From NCBI GenBank assembly GCA_951812925.1, contig OX638371.1, forward strand, positions 2,232,001 to 2,296,000: DNA of 64,000 nucleotides. The letters are read 5' to 3'. The translations under genes and the position numbers were made by a program. Under the pieces are notes generated by a model. That model did no database searches, was not told where the DNA came from, and was given only the letters and a program-made list of their open reading frames with translations. Shown in pieces: positions 31,080 through 43,889 of the stretch; position 1 is the stretch's first letter, and each line of letters opens with the position of its first letter. This DNA comes from Calliopum simillimum. Lineage: Eukaryota > Arthropoda > Insecta > Diptera > Lauxaniidae.

Positions 31080-31312
31080 TTACGTGACTTGCTGCCGGAA
31101 TTCGGAATGTTTAAAAGTCACAATGAAAATATCAGCGGCGACCATAACTAAAATATCGAGACCACCCTGGAGCCATGTGAAATTTTCAAGGACAGTAAAG
31201 CAAGCAAATCTAATACGCTTTTTTTGGATTTCTTCCACAATCTGAATACTCAATTGTACGTAAATTCCAAAAGAACAAACGTAGTGGCCATTGGTCACTT
31301 TAGTTGTGCAAA
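31080..31312 (-). CDS. possible host exon, unrecognised membrane-like peptide
   Basis: The minus-strand frame reads VTNGHYVCSFGIYVQLSIQI then a charged EEIQKKR, then CFTVLENFTWLQGGLDILVM and VAADIFIVTFKHSEFRQQ. The composition is mixed, not repeat-like, with one or two hydrophobic segments that could be membrane helices. A pyrimidine-rich tract ending in AAAG (about 31310) could be an acceptor, and GTAAAAAT near 31082 a donor. I do not recognise the protein, no other exon is visible nearby, and a chance frame of about 76 codons remains possible. Confidence 0.25.
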
Positions 31313-31497
31313 ATAGCAACAACAACAATCACAACAGCAACATGAATCCAAAACACTCCCACGTGCATTTTGCGCGCACAAAAAACTATGAATTTGAAGG
31401 AGATTCGTAAATGTACGTGAATGTGAGTTTTCGAAACGACAACAAGAAAATTTTATTTATTTATTTATATTTTTGCACAAAAATTGTGAGTCCAAAA

Positions 31498-31533
31498 CGA
31501 TGATGATGATGATGGTGATGACGACGACGATAG
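31498..31533. repeat. (GAT/GAC)n trinucleotide tract
   Basis: Imperfect GATGATGATGATG then GACGACGACGAT. Simple repeat. Confidence 0.8.
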
Positions 31534-32139
31534 CTGCACCTGTGCATGGTGGTTGGGGCGAAAAGTAAGCTAAGAGAGAACACTATGAAAACGGCAGTCC
31601 GTAGAGTTGTGTAAAATACAATTTTCTACATTAATGTATATAATGTGTAGAAAATACAAATGGTATCTGCGAAATATTTTCAAAATATAGTGGTCTTCGA
31701 TAATCTGTAATGAAGACATATGAAAAGTAACTACAATAACAACGGAATTAATAAACGGAAGATCGATGATAATCTCTTTCGTGCTGCATTAACGTGGAAC
31801 CTACCAAGTGTAAAATGTCGTGGAAGACCTGAAACAACGTGTGGAAAGGAAGTTTTTAATAAAAAAAAGCACGCAATGGATTGAACTGTAAATCTTTTGT
31901 ACAAAACTTAAGCTCATAAAAAAGGAGCACAAACATTGGTATGTAGAAAATCCAAACCAACTTTGTTTGATAATGAAACAACAAACCAAGTCAAAAATGC
32001 GTATAACTTGGTGGTGGTGGCCAAACTTCTAAACGACTGAATGAACAAACGTACTGACCTGAAAAATATGAAAACGTGATCTAAATAAATTCGGAAAAAA
32101 GCAGAAAAAAAAAAAAAAAAAACAAAACTATAACGTTTC
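31534..32139. other. non-coding stretch
   Basis: It has a small hairpin, ATTTTCTACATTA against TAATGTGTAGAAAAT near 31621-31650, and an A-run at 32106-32122. No gene is seen. Confidence 0.45.
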
Positions 32140-32159
32140 GTTTGTTATTCTGTTGTTGT

Positions 32160-32700
32160 TGTTGTAATGTTTCCTCAAAATCCTCGGTTACTGCTGCTCC
32201 ACTGAATCAGTCGTTGACGGGCGAGGGAGGTGCATTGCTAACCGGAAGGACATTTACAACAAATGGTTGCAAGGCAACTGCAAATGGTGAGCCCCAACAG
32301 CCAGGAGCAGCTGTAGCAGCAGCAACGGCAGCATAAAGCTGAGTAAATAGCATAAGGGTCCGTTCACACTGATTTTTTGGTTATGGCAGTGCAGTGCAGA
32401 GGATTACGGAAGTTTAGCAAACGACAACGATGAGATTGAATTTCGGGTGATTTGGCCAATGTTAGCGTCGAAGCGAATGCAAGCTGTGTAGAGCGCAGCC
32501 GGACAGCGGAAGGAAGTAAACGGAAGCACGAAAGGTGCACACAAGCTGTGCTGATTTCAATTGGAAGGACATTAAAAAGACATTAGGGCAGCAGTTGCAG
32601 TAGTACAGCGGTTGTGAATATCGAAAAAAATATGCATGTTGTTGCTGTAGCATGCAGTGCTGTTGGCAGAATTCAATTTTCACGGAAATCGAACGACGAC
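32160..32700 (+). other. GC-richer island, possible 5' exon or exonic remnant
   Basis: This is one of the few non-element stretches with near-balanced base composition. A plus frame reads SVTAAPLNQSLTGEGGALLT and on to NGEPQQPGAAVAAATAA, stopping at 32334-32336. ATG|GTGAGC at 32286-32293 would make a good splice donor, which would put the Ala-rich tail in an intron. No TATA box or start codon stands out. Host exon status is a guess. Confidence 0.2.
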
Positions 32701-32929
32701 AAAGACATTGAAAATTAAATTTTTATGAATTAACGAAATTCATGTTTTATGTAGTAAACATATTTTTTTATTTTTTGTGAAGAAATTTAAAAAAAAAAAA
32801 TTCACCAACTGTTGGCATTATTTTTATTGGCGCATTTTTCTTTTTTATTAAAATGAGTTTTATGGTGAAAATTAGAATATGAAGCTACATTCAAAAATTT
32901 AAGCTGTGAACACAGAAACCACAAAGGGT

Positions 32930-32990
32930 AAGTTGTCGGCTTATCCGTCGACAATGCTCTCATAACCTAACCTAACTTAACCTAAACCAA
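32930..32990. repeat. short (CCTAA)-like tract
   Basis: AACCTAACCTAACTTAACCT lies at about 32966-32985. It resembles the arthropod telomeric unit, but flies lack TTAGG telomeres and the run is only four units, so it is probably part of an unrelated dispersed repeat. Confidence 0.4.
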
Positions 32991-33004
32991 TACTTTGTCA
33001 GCTA

Positions 33005-33031
33005 ACATGACGTATGGTTAACATTTATTTA
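33005..33031 (+). repeat. dispersed ACATGACGTATG motif, copy 3
   Basis: AACATGACGTATGGTTAACA followed by TTTATTT. Confidence 0.55.
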
Positions 33032-33399
33032 AGATTCTCGTACGGTACATCTATTGAAAAGAGCAAAAACTAAAGAAAAAAGAAAATAATAAAATTTATT
33101 AGCGCCCCAATCAGTCTTTTTGTAGGCTTTCAGTTTTGCAATGCTAAAAAATTTGAAGCAGCAGCAAAAAGAGAGAGTGTGTTGCCCACGTCAACAGCAT
33201 ATAACAACAGTTCGTGAATGTGTTGCGTGCGTATGTATGCACGTACAAGATTTCAATGCATTGAAGCGCAATTTACGCCTATCAGCGCCGATTGCTATTT
33301 GTTTTATGGAGCTGTAAGAGAATGCAGTAGCCTGATAGAAGCTCTGCATTCATTGGAGTTATAGGTTTTTTTTTAGAGTTATAGAACTTACTTACTTTT

Positions 33400-35000
33400 G
33401 GAACTGTACCAATATTTTCGATGTTTTTCGATACTACACATTAGACTTTTATCAATTTATTCGATGCTTTTCGATACTTTGGACTTTTTTGATATTTTAG
33501 ACGATAAAACTATAAAATTTTGGACTTTTACCTATATCTTAGCTTTTTTGATACTTTTTGTCGATAATTCACTTTAATCGATTTCTTCGATATATTTAAA
33601 TATATTTCGATACTTTTTGAATTTTTCCACTATTTTGAATCTTTTTCGATACTTTTGGACTTTTATCGATATCTTGGATGTTTTTCGATACTACGTACTT
33701 ATAAGGCAATTTATTCGATGTTTTTCGATACTTTTGGACTTTTTTTTTATTAGAAAACTATAAAATTTTGGCCTTCCACAGATATTTTAGATGGTTTTCG
33801 ATTCTTTTAAACTTTTACAGGTATATTAGACATATTTCGAAACTCTTGGACTTTCATCGATATTTTAGACGATAAAACTATAAAATTTTGGATTTTTACC
33901 GATATTTTATTTTTTTTTGATACTATTGGACTTTAACCGATTTTACCGATAATTCATATATTTTTCGATACTTTTCGAATTTTGGATATTTTTCGATACT
34001 TCATATTAGACTTCTGCATATTTCTTCGATGTTTTTCGATTCTATTGAACTTTTTCGGATATCTAAGATGTTTTTGGATACTTTTGGACTTATACCGATA
34101 TTTAATATAATAAAACTATACAATTTAAGACTTTCGTCGATATTTTAAGTGTTTTTCGAAACTTTTGAACTTTTGCCGATATTTTAGATATTTTTCGTAA
34201 CTTTTGGACTTTAATCGATTTCTTCGATGTATTTTTATATTTTTCGATACTTTTGGAATTTTAGCAATGTTTTGGATGTTGTTCGATACTAATGAATGTA
34301 ATACAATATTTTTTAAAACGCTTGATCGATATTTTAGATGTTTTTCGATATTTTTGGATTAATCAATACCTACGATGTTTTTCTACAGTTTTGTACTTTC
34401 ATGATGCTTTAGATAAAACTATAAAACTTTCGGACTTTTACCGATATTTCAGATGTTTTTCGATAGGTATCTTTGAAGTTTTATCGATATTTCAGATATT
34501 TTGAAATACTTTTGAACTTTAATCGATTTCTTCTCTTTGTATATTTTGGATTGTCTTCGATGTATTTTGATACTTTTGGAATTTTACCGATATTTCAGAT
34601 GTTTTTCGATACTTCTGGACTTCTACCGATATTTTAGATATTTTTCAATACTTTTGGACATCTACCGAAATTTTCGATGCCTTTACACTATTACCAATTT
34701 CTCCAATGTATTTCCATATTTGTAGTTTGACCGATATTTTGGATGGCCTTCGATGCATTTTGACTCTTTTGGACTTTTATTGGAATTTCAAATGATTTGC
34801 GATACCTTTGAACTTTCTCCGATATTTTGTATATTTTTCGATAGTTTTGGAATTCTACCGATATTTTAGATATTTTTGGATCTTTACCGATTTCTCCGAT
34901 GTAATGGATTTTGAATTATATTTGAGATGTTTTTCGATACTTTTGGAGCTAAACGACATTTAGGGTGTTTTTTTTTTAAATATTTTTGGGCTTTAACCGA
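33400..35000. repeat. tandem array, unit about 40 bp (TTTTTCGATACTTTTGGACT)
   Basis: About 1.6 kb of diverged units of the form GATGTTTTTCGATACTTTTG, then GACTTTTACCGATATTTTA. Roughly forty units carry many point changes and small indels. The frames at 34292-34725 (RYFRCFSILLDFYRYF and similar) are repeat translations. The pattern fits an old minisatellite or satellite block. Confidence 0.88.
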
Positions 35001-35596
35001 TATTTAAGATTTGACTATTTTATGGAATTAAATAAAATAAATATTTAGGAACATCCATTTTTGAGACATTATTTAAAAAAAAGCTTTTAGCTTTTTTCAG
35101 TGCTTTCTTGCTTAAAACACGCATTTTAATCAATTATATTAGTGGAACAAGTTCGTTTTGGTTTTCTTTGAATAACCGCTCGTGAAAAGTTAAACAAAAT
35201 CCGACGAACGCCTGGTAAAACAGCTAGCAAAAGTTACAAAATCTGATATAGAGTATAAAAGTGTATGAGTTATATTTTACAACTCTGTGATATTTTTTCT
35301 TTCAAAAAACTATGTATGAGTTTTGTTGCGCACGTAGTTCTGTGACTTTTAGACAGACCTGTCTCATTTGTTCTTTAACCATTACAAAAATTGCTCTATA
35401 TTTATTCATATTCTCTTTTTTTTCCAGTACGTTTATCTGAATTGGAAATTTTCCCAATTGGCATCAAATTTTGTTGCTTTTTATCTTTTTAGCCCCTGCG
35501 AATTTATTGAATGTGACTACCAAAAATATGAGCAGGTTGAAATTAACGTAAGCTCACACGCATTTGGCATTAAAAATAAACGCAAGTAGCACAACA
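35001..35596. other. non-coding AT-rich stretch
   Basis: A 73-codon plus frame at 35368-35589 has no domain signature. Nothing else is recognised. Confidence 0.45.
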
Positions 35597-36318
35597 TATC
35601 GATACCTTAGAGCGCTATAGTCCTATCTCCACTTTTTGCGATTTTGAGATTTTTGCAGTTATGGCAAGATTGTAGGCTTCTTTACCATGTGGAAAACTGT
35701 GTGATGTCAAAATACCACTAAAACACCAAAATATTCGAAAATTAAAAAAAATCCTATCTCCAAACTGTAATTTTTTCAAGAGCGCTACTGTCCTATCTCC
35801 ACTGAATATTCAAATAAGTCACATTTTTAAAACAAATTCTACGTTTTTTCGCGTTTTCTTCGCGTTTCATGACTTTTTGCGACATTTTAGTGAACAAATT
35901 TGGTTACACCCAAGGCTCCACTCTTGTTTGTCGGAGCCAAAAATTAAAAAATTAAAAAAAAAAAAAAAAAAAATTCGTTTTTTCGTGTTTTCCACGCGTT
36001 TCATGACTTTTTACTACATTTCAGTGAAAGAAATTCAAAAAATGTACTAAATACGTCGTTTTTTTCAATCGTAGTGCAATTCAGTATAAGGGCAAAAGTA
36101 ATGACATACTATAAATTGGTTGGGATTTCGTTAGAAGTTAATTAAATTGGTTAACAACATTAAATTATGTTAAAATATACTATAGATAAAAATATTGCAT
36201 ATATCGTTATATCAAAATAGCAGCCAATCTTAAATAACCACTGTTTGAAATCTTCTTTTTGCATTTCCCAACAATTGGAAAAATGGAGATAGGACTATAG
36301 CGCTCTAAGGTATCGATA
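35597..36318. mobile_element. TIR element, 722 bp, carrying pieces of other repeats
   Basis: The ends TATCGATACCTTAGAGCGCT and its complement continue through ATAGTCCTATCTCCA, giving about 37-bp TIRs. An extra internal copy of AGAGCGCTA.TGTCCTATCTCC lies at 35780. The interior holds minus-strand copies of the 8.5-kb tandem module (GCGTTTCATGACTTTTT at 35862-35880 and 35996-36012). It also has the GGCAAAAGTAATGACAT block (36091-36107) shared with other TIR elements. Confidence 0.8.
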
Positions 36319-39300
36319 TATACAAATTTTAACTAAAAGAAAACAAAAAATGCACTTATAAATAAAAAAAAAAAAAAACAAAAACAAAAACAAAAAAAAA
36401 AAAAAATCAGCAGCGCAAAAAGTTTATTGACTTTTGTATAAAAATAATATGCTGCCGCTCTTGCGTTGCTTCGTCGATGTTACTATGGCTTGAAGTTCAA
36501 TGGAATTTTTCGACATTAACCCAATTTTCAAGTCTTGTGCGAAAACATACATATGTTACCTATATAAAAAAAAAAAAACATTCTTCTGTGGCATTTCTGA
36601 GAGAATACTCATAAAAATTTTCACTAAAAATAGTTTCAACAATATCTATTGTATAAACAAAAAACCCGTGCATTTTTTATATACTCGTAAAGTACACTCA
36701 AAAATACGTAGAAAATACTTTTTGCTTTTCACAGAACACTACAATAACAATTTTGGAAATAACTAGAAAATAACCAATAAATAAATAAAACATAAAATAT
36801 TGAAGCATTTTTTATATAAAAGAATTTAAAAAAATTGTTTGAATAGAAAAGGTGGGAAAAAACAAAAATGACGCAGGCAGAAAAACAGAAAAAAATAAAA
36901 CGAAAAATGGAATGAACTATATATGGTTTATCGCATAAGGTCAGGAAGCTTCTGAGAGGTGATAGAGTACGACTAGCGAAAAACAAAAAATTGCACCTGG
37001 GGAATTAAAGGTTTAAAACTGAGGTTCTGACTTATTTTACAGAAAAAAATTTTATTGGGTCATCATGACGTTTTAGAAAAATCAATTTTATAGGAAAGTT
37101 CAAGTTAATTTATGTGCGTTTTCAGAGTGTATTTAGTTTATAGGGCTTAAAATGATTTCGCAAAGCTGTGGCCCTTTCAATATTTTTTGCTAATATTGGA
37201 ATTTGTCAGCTTTTTTAGTATGAAAAGAGTCTTATTAACATACCTTTGTATAATTTTTTTTTGGAATTCTCGTTAAATTTTCCTTAATTTGGTAATACAT
37301 TTATTATACCAATTTTTTTAATTGAGATCAAAAAAATAAAAAAATTTTCAAAAACAATAAAGGCTGCAGTAAATAAAGGCGCACATCATATGCAGCGGAA
37401 CGCATGCGAGTAGCACGTGTTTTACTTAGAAAAGTACTTTTTTCCGACCACAAATTAAAAAATTGGCGCAACAAATGTGCTATCAAATTCAATGAAGTGA
37501 AATGAGGATTCAAAAAAAAAAAAAAAAAAAAATTATAAATGGGTATGTCAATAGGACCTTTTTCTTACTTAAATGGCGAACAAAGTCAAAAATTAGGAAT
37601 TACAAATTTAAAATATCAACTTCAAAGGTGCAGAACTTTGCAAAATCCTTTTAAATTCTATAAACCACATACACACTTAGAAAGCTCATTCAATAAACTA
37701 AAACTTTCTTATAACAAAAATTTTTTTTAAAATGTTAACATTTTTCTTGAGTTTCTACTACTGTGCGCTATGGCGGTATTCAACATTTGATATCATAAAG
37801 AAAAATTAAACATTTTATTTATAAAAATTTCTTTTTGATTAGGTATTTTTAAGAAATAAAATTTTTTATTTTTAATTTTAGAATATTGTTGTTGTTGCCT
37901 ACGCCAAATTGGCTTATTTGTCATTATTTATGAGAATTGAATTTTGACACTTTATCATTGAATTAGAATTGAACGTTTAATTGACTGTCAATAGCTCAGT
38001 GGAATGAAAAAAAAAAAAAAAAAGAATCGATCTGAAAAAGCTTTGCAAACAAAATGATGCCAAACAAAAATTCAATCAGTATTTGGCATAGAAATGTCAA
38101 TGAAATCTAATTAAATCAGCAACGAGTGCCAAAGTCCAAAATTTTTTCGTTGTTCTGTTTTGTTGCTTTTTCCCCAAAGAGTCTTGTTAAAAAACGATAT
38201 CGTTTTAATTTAATTGCCAACAATGACAGTTTCTACGCTCTGTTGTGTTTCCATTTGATGCCAAAAAATTTACCAGACGGAGGATGGTACATAGATTCAG
38301 TTTAACATTTTCTCTCTTTTGCTCCCTCACTCTCTTTTTGAGATTCATCTTAAAAAGCTGTTTTCCATACCAAAGGCGAGAAACCTTAATTAACTGGTAA
38401 ATTTTGCGGTTGTCTAAAGTTGATTGATTTGTGGCTGTATTATGTATGTATGCATGTGTATAAGTACACAAGTATGTGTAAAGTGATACTGATATATGTA
38501 GGTTGCCTTGGCAGACCATATTTTCTCATAAAACATGAAATTAAGTTACGAATAAGGAATTTAGCATGAAGTTTAAATGCTTTGTGATTTTTTTGTGATT
38601 TTTTTTTAGAATTACCCTAAATACATTAATACACAATACCCATGGATACGCATTATTTACTCCTTGTTCTCTAACGTTTGCAAAACCCGCAGTGCAGCAA
38701 CAATTGTGTAATGTCACATTAAATGTGCGTGCAATGTTATCACTGTAAATAATATGTCATAAGTATAATTGCACACATACACAAATACTAGTGAGTAAAT
38801 GGTGTGTGCAACAAGAGCTACCGATGCATCATTTTAATGCGTTTATCTATGGGTTTATCGTTGCGTCAATTCCATAATTGATCAGTCATTCAGCCGCTCT
38901 TTGGATTCGTATTTAATCAGTGTGGCAGGTACGCTCTCTGCTGCTGCTGCTTATCAGCCATTAAAGCTGTTTGCATTAATTTTATTAACATGCACATATG
39001 TGTTTGTGTTGATACAAATACTGGCAGCACTATTTGTGTATCAACATACACATACAGATGTACTTATTTGTTCTAATCAGTCTAATCAATTTGTGTTTGT
39101 AGTGTCTGTTTTTATTTGAGCATAATGCAATGATTGGCATTGCAAGTAGCTGCTTTTGAGCTACAGTTCAATTAAGCTGGTTATAATGCAAAATTATTAA
39201 TTTATTGGGAAATGAAGAAGGTCACGGTGTTTGAACAAGATATCTTGTTGGTACGACGAAGGGTACCTTTTGTTTTGCTGAAATCAATAGTCCGTAATCT

Positions 39301-39745
39301 CCCGAGTAAAATTATATGCTTTTTAAAATCGAAAGCTTGGCACTTCTTTTTTTTGGCAAAATGCGTTATTAGATAGTTTTCCTAGATCTTCTAAGGGAAG
39401 TAAAAAAATAAGTAAATCAAACCACAAAATTTCGATGTATTTGTCTCAGAATTGCTGTATCTCTTATGGTATTTGAGATATTCTAAGTTAAAAGTGCTAA
39501 AAACGTTCTCCTTTTTCTTGGAGATATATCCTAAAAAGTTGCAAAAACTCGTTTTTTCAATATGTCAGCTTACGATATTTCGGAGGAAAAAGAAGAGATC
39601 TATATAATTAACAATGAGTTTTGAAGAAAAAAAAAATAATAATAATCTAGTCTTGTTATATCGTTTGACTTATTTCATGCTAATCATTCAACTCATCAAT
39701 TTTCTGAAAAAAGATCATGTGGTTTTTAATGTGAGCTTGCTGTAT
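36319..39745. other. non-coding AT-rich stretch with simple repeats
   Basis: A/C-rich simple sequence at 36364-36408, A-runs at 37511-37530 and 38008-38022, and TATG/CACA-type microsatellite patches at 38440-38480 and 39040-39060. Short frames on both strands lack domains. No RNA gene is seen. Confidence 0.5.
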
Positions 39746-40095
39746 AATGCTCCAGACAGACGACATCTCTAATCTAGATTATAGACGCAATGATGTGAAC
39801 CTTTTTATTGCATTACATATTTCATAGACATTGACATTGATTACATATTTCATAGACATTGAATAAAAGAAAATTCCCCAATTCAGGGTCAAAAAAATTC
39901 TAATCAGCTTTTCTGATGCTTATCTCACTATTAATCTTGTTTTTGATGTTTTAGAACTTTTTGGCGCTGAATTGGGAAATTTTTTTTTAGTTAATGTCTA
40001 TGAAATATGCATTTAAAAAATGCCTAAAATCATGCAATAAAAAGATTCACATTATTGCGTCTATAATCTGGATTTAAGCTATCGGCTGTCTAGCC
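39746..40095. mobile_element. long-TIR foldback MITE family C, copy 2
   Basis: It starts AATGCTCCAGACAGACGACA and ends with the mirrored ATCGGCTGTCT. Arms carry TTTTTATTGCATTACATATT against AAAATCATGCAATAAAAAGA and CAATTCAGGGTCAAAAAAAT against its mirror. One arm has a local duplication of CATATTTCATAGACATTGA. Confidence 0.8.
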
Positions 40096-43000
40096 TTTTA
40101 GACTTGCTTATTTGTGGAAACAATCCGTTACTTATTTTAAGTAGTTTATTTTGTATGGAAGGTAGGCGTGTCCGTTGACGTTTCACACCCATTTTCGGAA
40201 TGTTTCTTAACTAGCTATAACTACTAAAGCAATCGAAACTTCATTGTTATAGGAGCAATCCTTTTATATATTTCCAAAACATGTATGAAGCGACGGGCAG
40301 TAAATATTGCATTTTTACCATTGCTTGAGTGTATTTCTTCTCAAATGGTTCAATGTTTCAAAAACTGGATGTAAAAAAAAAACGCAAAACGTCAGCAAAC
40401 TTTTAATCATTTGGTAAGGAATACACTTATAAAAAAACAAAATTTTTTTTAAGAATTTTTAAGTGTGTTACTTAATGACATTTATATATAGAAAATTGAT
40501 TTTTTAATTGCTACCAACCGCGAGTTCCTTGGTTCAAATCACGCCCAGGCCAAAAACACAAAAAGTTTTCAAACTTGCAATTTTTCAATTATAATTAATT
40601 TAGTAAAATAAATATAATTATAATTACAACAAAAATAGTGTGATGAGTCTTTGTGGCGAAAGACGAAACATATGTCACTATAGCCGTGTTTTTAATCCGT
40701 TCCTTGATTTGTCATAATTATGTGTTTGAAAATGCATTGATAGATTTATATGTAAGTCGATCTTTGCAAATATATGACTAAAAGTTCAATTAAAAAATCA
40801 ATTTTCAAAAAACAAAATTACATATTGAAAATGCAATATCTCGCAAAACGATCAGTTAGAATTTTAATTCAAATAAACTTTTCATCAATGATCGATCCTG
40901 AACACAGTCACATCACTAGTTTTTCTCGTCATTTTTTCCTGCCAAGCCGTGTCCACTTTACAAAGCATTGCGACAGCATTCTCGTGAAGAAAATGTTGCA
41001 TATTTTTAGGGTATTTTTTTAAAACTTATTTATTGTTTCTTTTTCTAATAAAGACCGTATCAACTGTGTAATTAATTTGCTGATATTAGTTCTTAAAATT
41101 TTGTTAGTAGTTGGACGTTATGGAATACACGACTAATACAGTAATAAGAAAAGCTCCTAAAATTATGCAATATTTTTTTCCTGCATGTTTTTTTTTGCTA
41201 TGCCATTTTATCTTATCTTTCGTGGTCACCGCTTTATAAAGTTTGGCTTTTTGTTGTAGCACAATGGAGAATTATCGTTCAATTGACTTTAATTAATGAA
41301 AAGTCACTCATACGACACGTAAAAAAAAAAAAAAACAAAAATATAAACATAACATAAAAAAGAAAAGTCTTTTTTTAATTCAAAATTTTCATTAAAAAAG
41401 TACCAACAGCAAAATGTTTCTCAACGTTTCCATACATTATTTGTTGTACTATTTTTCTAAAAAATACCGCTATATCAGTTGTGTATGTTTAAGTGTAAAA
41501 ATAATAAAGTGCGAATTGCATACAACAAACTAACACTACAACACAACACATACGCTCACATTTACCACAAATATCTAGCTGGCAAAAAAAAATATGAAAA
41601 ATGCAGTTAAAGCGTGGGAAAAATAACAAAAAACTGAAACATAAAAAGCATATGAGTACATGTGTGCAAGGTTATGCACACAGATACATACATATACACA
41701 TCTAAGTTGGTGTGTGAGTATTTTATTAATGGCATGCAGTGTTGCACTTGTACAAAAATCCACACACACTTACAGCACATTCGTTATCCTTTTGAAGTTG
41801 AAACAACAAAAAACAGGAAACAACAATGAAATAAAAAACCAGGGATCTCTAGTACACGCTCTCAACTCAACTAAACTCAACTGTTACCAAATTAAATGGA
41901 ACCGGAATGACAAATGCTTGAAATTTGCAAGCTGAGTGCTGCACTATGTGGCATTTTGTTTATTTTATGCAACTGAATGAAATTTTGTACTGAATATTCT
42001 CCACTAAGGCAAACAATTTTAAAGAGTCTGCGTAAAAAAAAAAATCACTAACGACTTAAAAAATTCCTAATTTTTAAATCATCACTGTGACAGATTTGCA
42101 CAGCCCCACAACATCTTCAATTTGAGTATCAACACTTGTCATCGAATGACGTGCGTAACAAAAAATATTTCCGTATTGTAATAAAAGGAGCCTACACACA
42201 TACATACATACTCATTTGTCAAGCATTTTCGTCACCCTATGCGAGACAATTGGCAAGTAACAACAATGTCAATTACAATTCACAGACAGCAATGTTGTCA
42301 ATGTTGTGTTTGCTGCTCATGTGACTGTCAAATTCATAACTGTCAGCTGTCAGTCAAAAAAAAATGTTGTTGCTGTTGTTGTCGTCGTCATTGAGAGCAA
42401 ACCGAAAAAAAGAAACAAATGTGAATGTCTGTGTACGTTTAAATAAAAAAAAAATGTTTTACAATAAATGAAATATATCTTGCGTGCTTATCGAGGGCAG
42501 GCTAAAAGGCGCGTATATTGGCGTTGCGTGCGGTCCAAAAGCAACTGAGGAGTATAAATGATAAGTAGACGACAAGAATTTAATTGCCAAATCAACATGA
42601 TATTTTTTTTTGCGTTTAAAGGCAACTGAAATAGCGCACAGTAGGGCAAAAATTAATCAAAATTGTGCAAATTGTTCAATATGAAGTTTGTTTTATTCCA
42701 ATTCAATAGAGACTTATCTAGTTTAGATAATTTTTTTCTCTTCAATAGCCACGACAAGTTCAAATATGTTTCTATGTTTTTCATAATACTCGATTTTGTC
42801 AATTTTTTTGCTATGAAATTTAAGATGCTAATTATCGTTTCTTCTTTTGAAGATCGATCGCTGTATGCCCATATATATAAAAAAAGTAGATAAAATTTCT
42901 CTTAAAATAATTTATATACACATTTTTTACGCTAAAAACTGACCGAAATATATCCGATCGAACATGAAAATTTTGTTTATTCGGTTGGAGAACGGTTTTT

Positions 43001-43107
43001 ATTCAAAACCAAGGCATCTTACGAAAAAAGTTTATCAGGCCAAAAATGCTTAGAATTAGCCACAAAATACGTTAGAATTTGTTGTTGTTTTTTGGAACTT
43101 TTTAATA
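40096..43107. other. non-coding stretch with fragments
   Basis: It includes a minus copy of the CGGGTCAACG..ACACG block at 40162-40182, an isolated Pol III B-box-like TGGTTCAAATC at 40530-40540 without an A box, an A-run at 41321-41335, and CACA/TACA microsatellite patches at 41680-41780. No coding gene is recognised. Confidence 0.5.
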
Positions 43108-43753
43108 TTAACCCCTTGAGACCGAAGCCCAGACCATTGTAGATAACGAAAAATTAACTTCGGATTAAGTTTTTAAGTGTTTAAATTAAGAAAAAAAAGG
43201 AGGTCTGGAAAAGCCCTTCATAGCCGGAAATGGTGCACTCATATTACACAGCGCAGTAAAAAAAATCCAAAAAACTTTTTGAATACTAATCCTGAAAGCA
43301 CATGATGTTACTAGTAAAACCCTATCTGTGTTTCGCTTGTTTGGCTCCAGGTCGAATTTTATAGTAATATAAAAAATGCTTCAAAACAGCTTTTTCAAAG
43401 TTGCCACGGCTATAAGTCGTAAACCGTTTGAAATTTTGTTTTCCTATCTTCAACGATGTTATAGATATAGACTAAAGGAAAGAAAGTGTTCAAAAACTGA
43501 CCCGAAGAAATTGGATTTGGGCCATAAAATCACAAAAAAGCCGTAAAATTTTACCATTTTTGGTCATTGCTATAAAACCGTTCCGTATTTTGCCAAACAA
43601 TTGAAACAAAATTGTAGCCAAGACTTAACTGAACAACTCTCTAGGGCATGTCAATAGCATACGATTACTCCTTGATACAAATTTTAATTAAAATATTGAT
43701 GTATCAAAAAATGCTTGGGGTCCTATGTGACCCCATCGGTCTCAAGGGGTTAA
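43108..43753. mobile_element. piggyBac-like MITE with TTAA flanks, 646 bp
   Basis: TTAA at 43108-43111 is followed by CCCCTTGAGACCGA, and TCGGTCTCAAGGGG precedes TTAA at 43750-43753. A TTAA target duplication, termini starting CCC and a TIR of about 14 bp are the hallmarks of piggyBac elements. The interior has no transposase frame, so this is a non-autonomous derivative. The next element begins inside its right TTAA. Confidence 0.75.
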
Positions 43754-43889
43754 GGCGATTCCTGAAAACGTGTAAAAGCCTCGAAAGCCTCGTAAACTCG
43801 TAAAACTGTTAAATTTCGTATTGATTTTGATATTTTTTACGAGTTGACGAGGTTTTTGAGGATTTTACACGTTTTCAGGAATCCCCTCA
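43752..43889. mobile_element. 138-bp hairpin MITE, family D, copy 2
   Basis: GATTCCTGAAAACGTGTAAA then AGCCTCGAAAGCCTCGTAAA, mirrored with a few changes and ending in CCCCTCA. Closely matches 29030-29168. It directly abuts the TTAA of the piggyBac-like MITE. Confidence 0.85.

Noticed and set aside
32966..32985. Telomere-like CCTAA units
   Set aside because: Too few units, and flies are not expected to have TTAGG telomeres.
34292..34725. Plus frames rich in RYFRCFSILLDFYRYF
   Set aside because: Translation of the 40-bp tandem array; no start or domain context.
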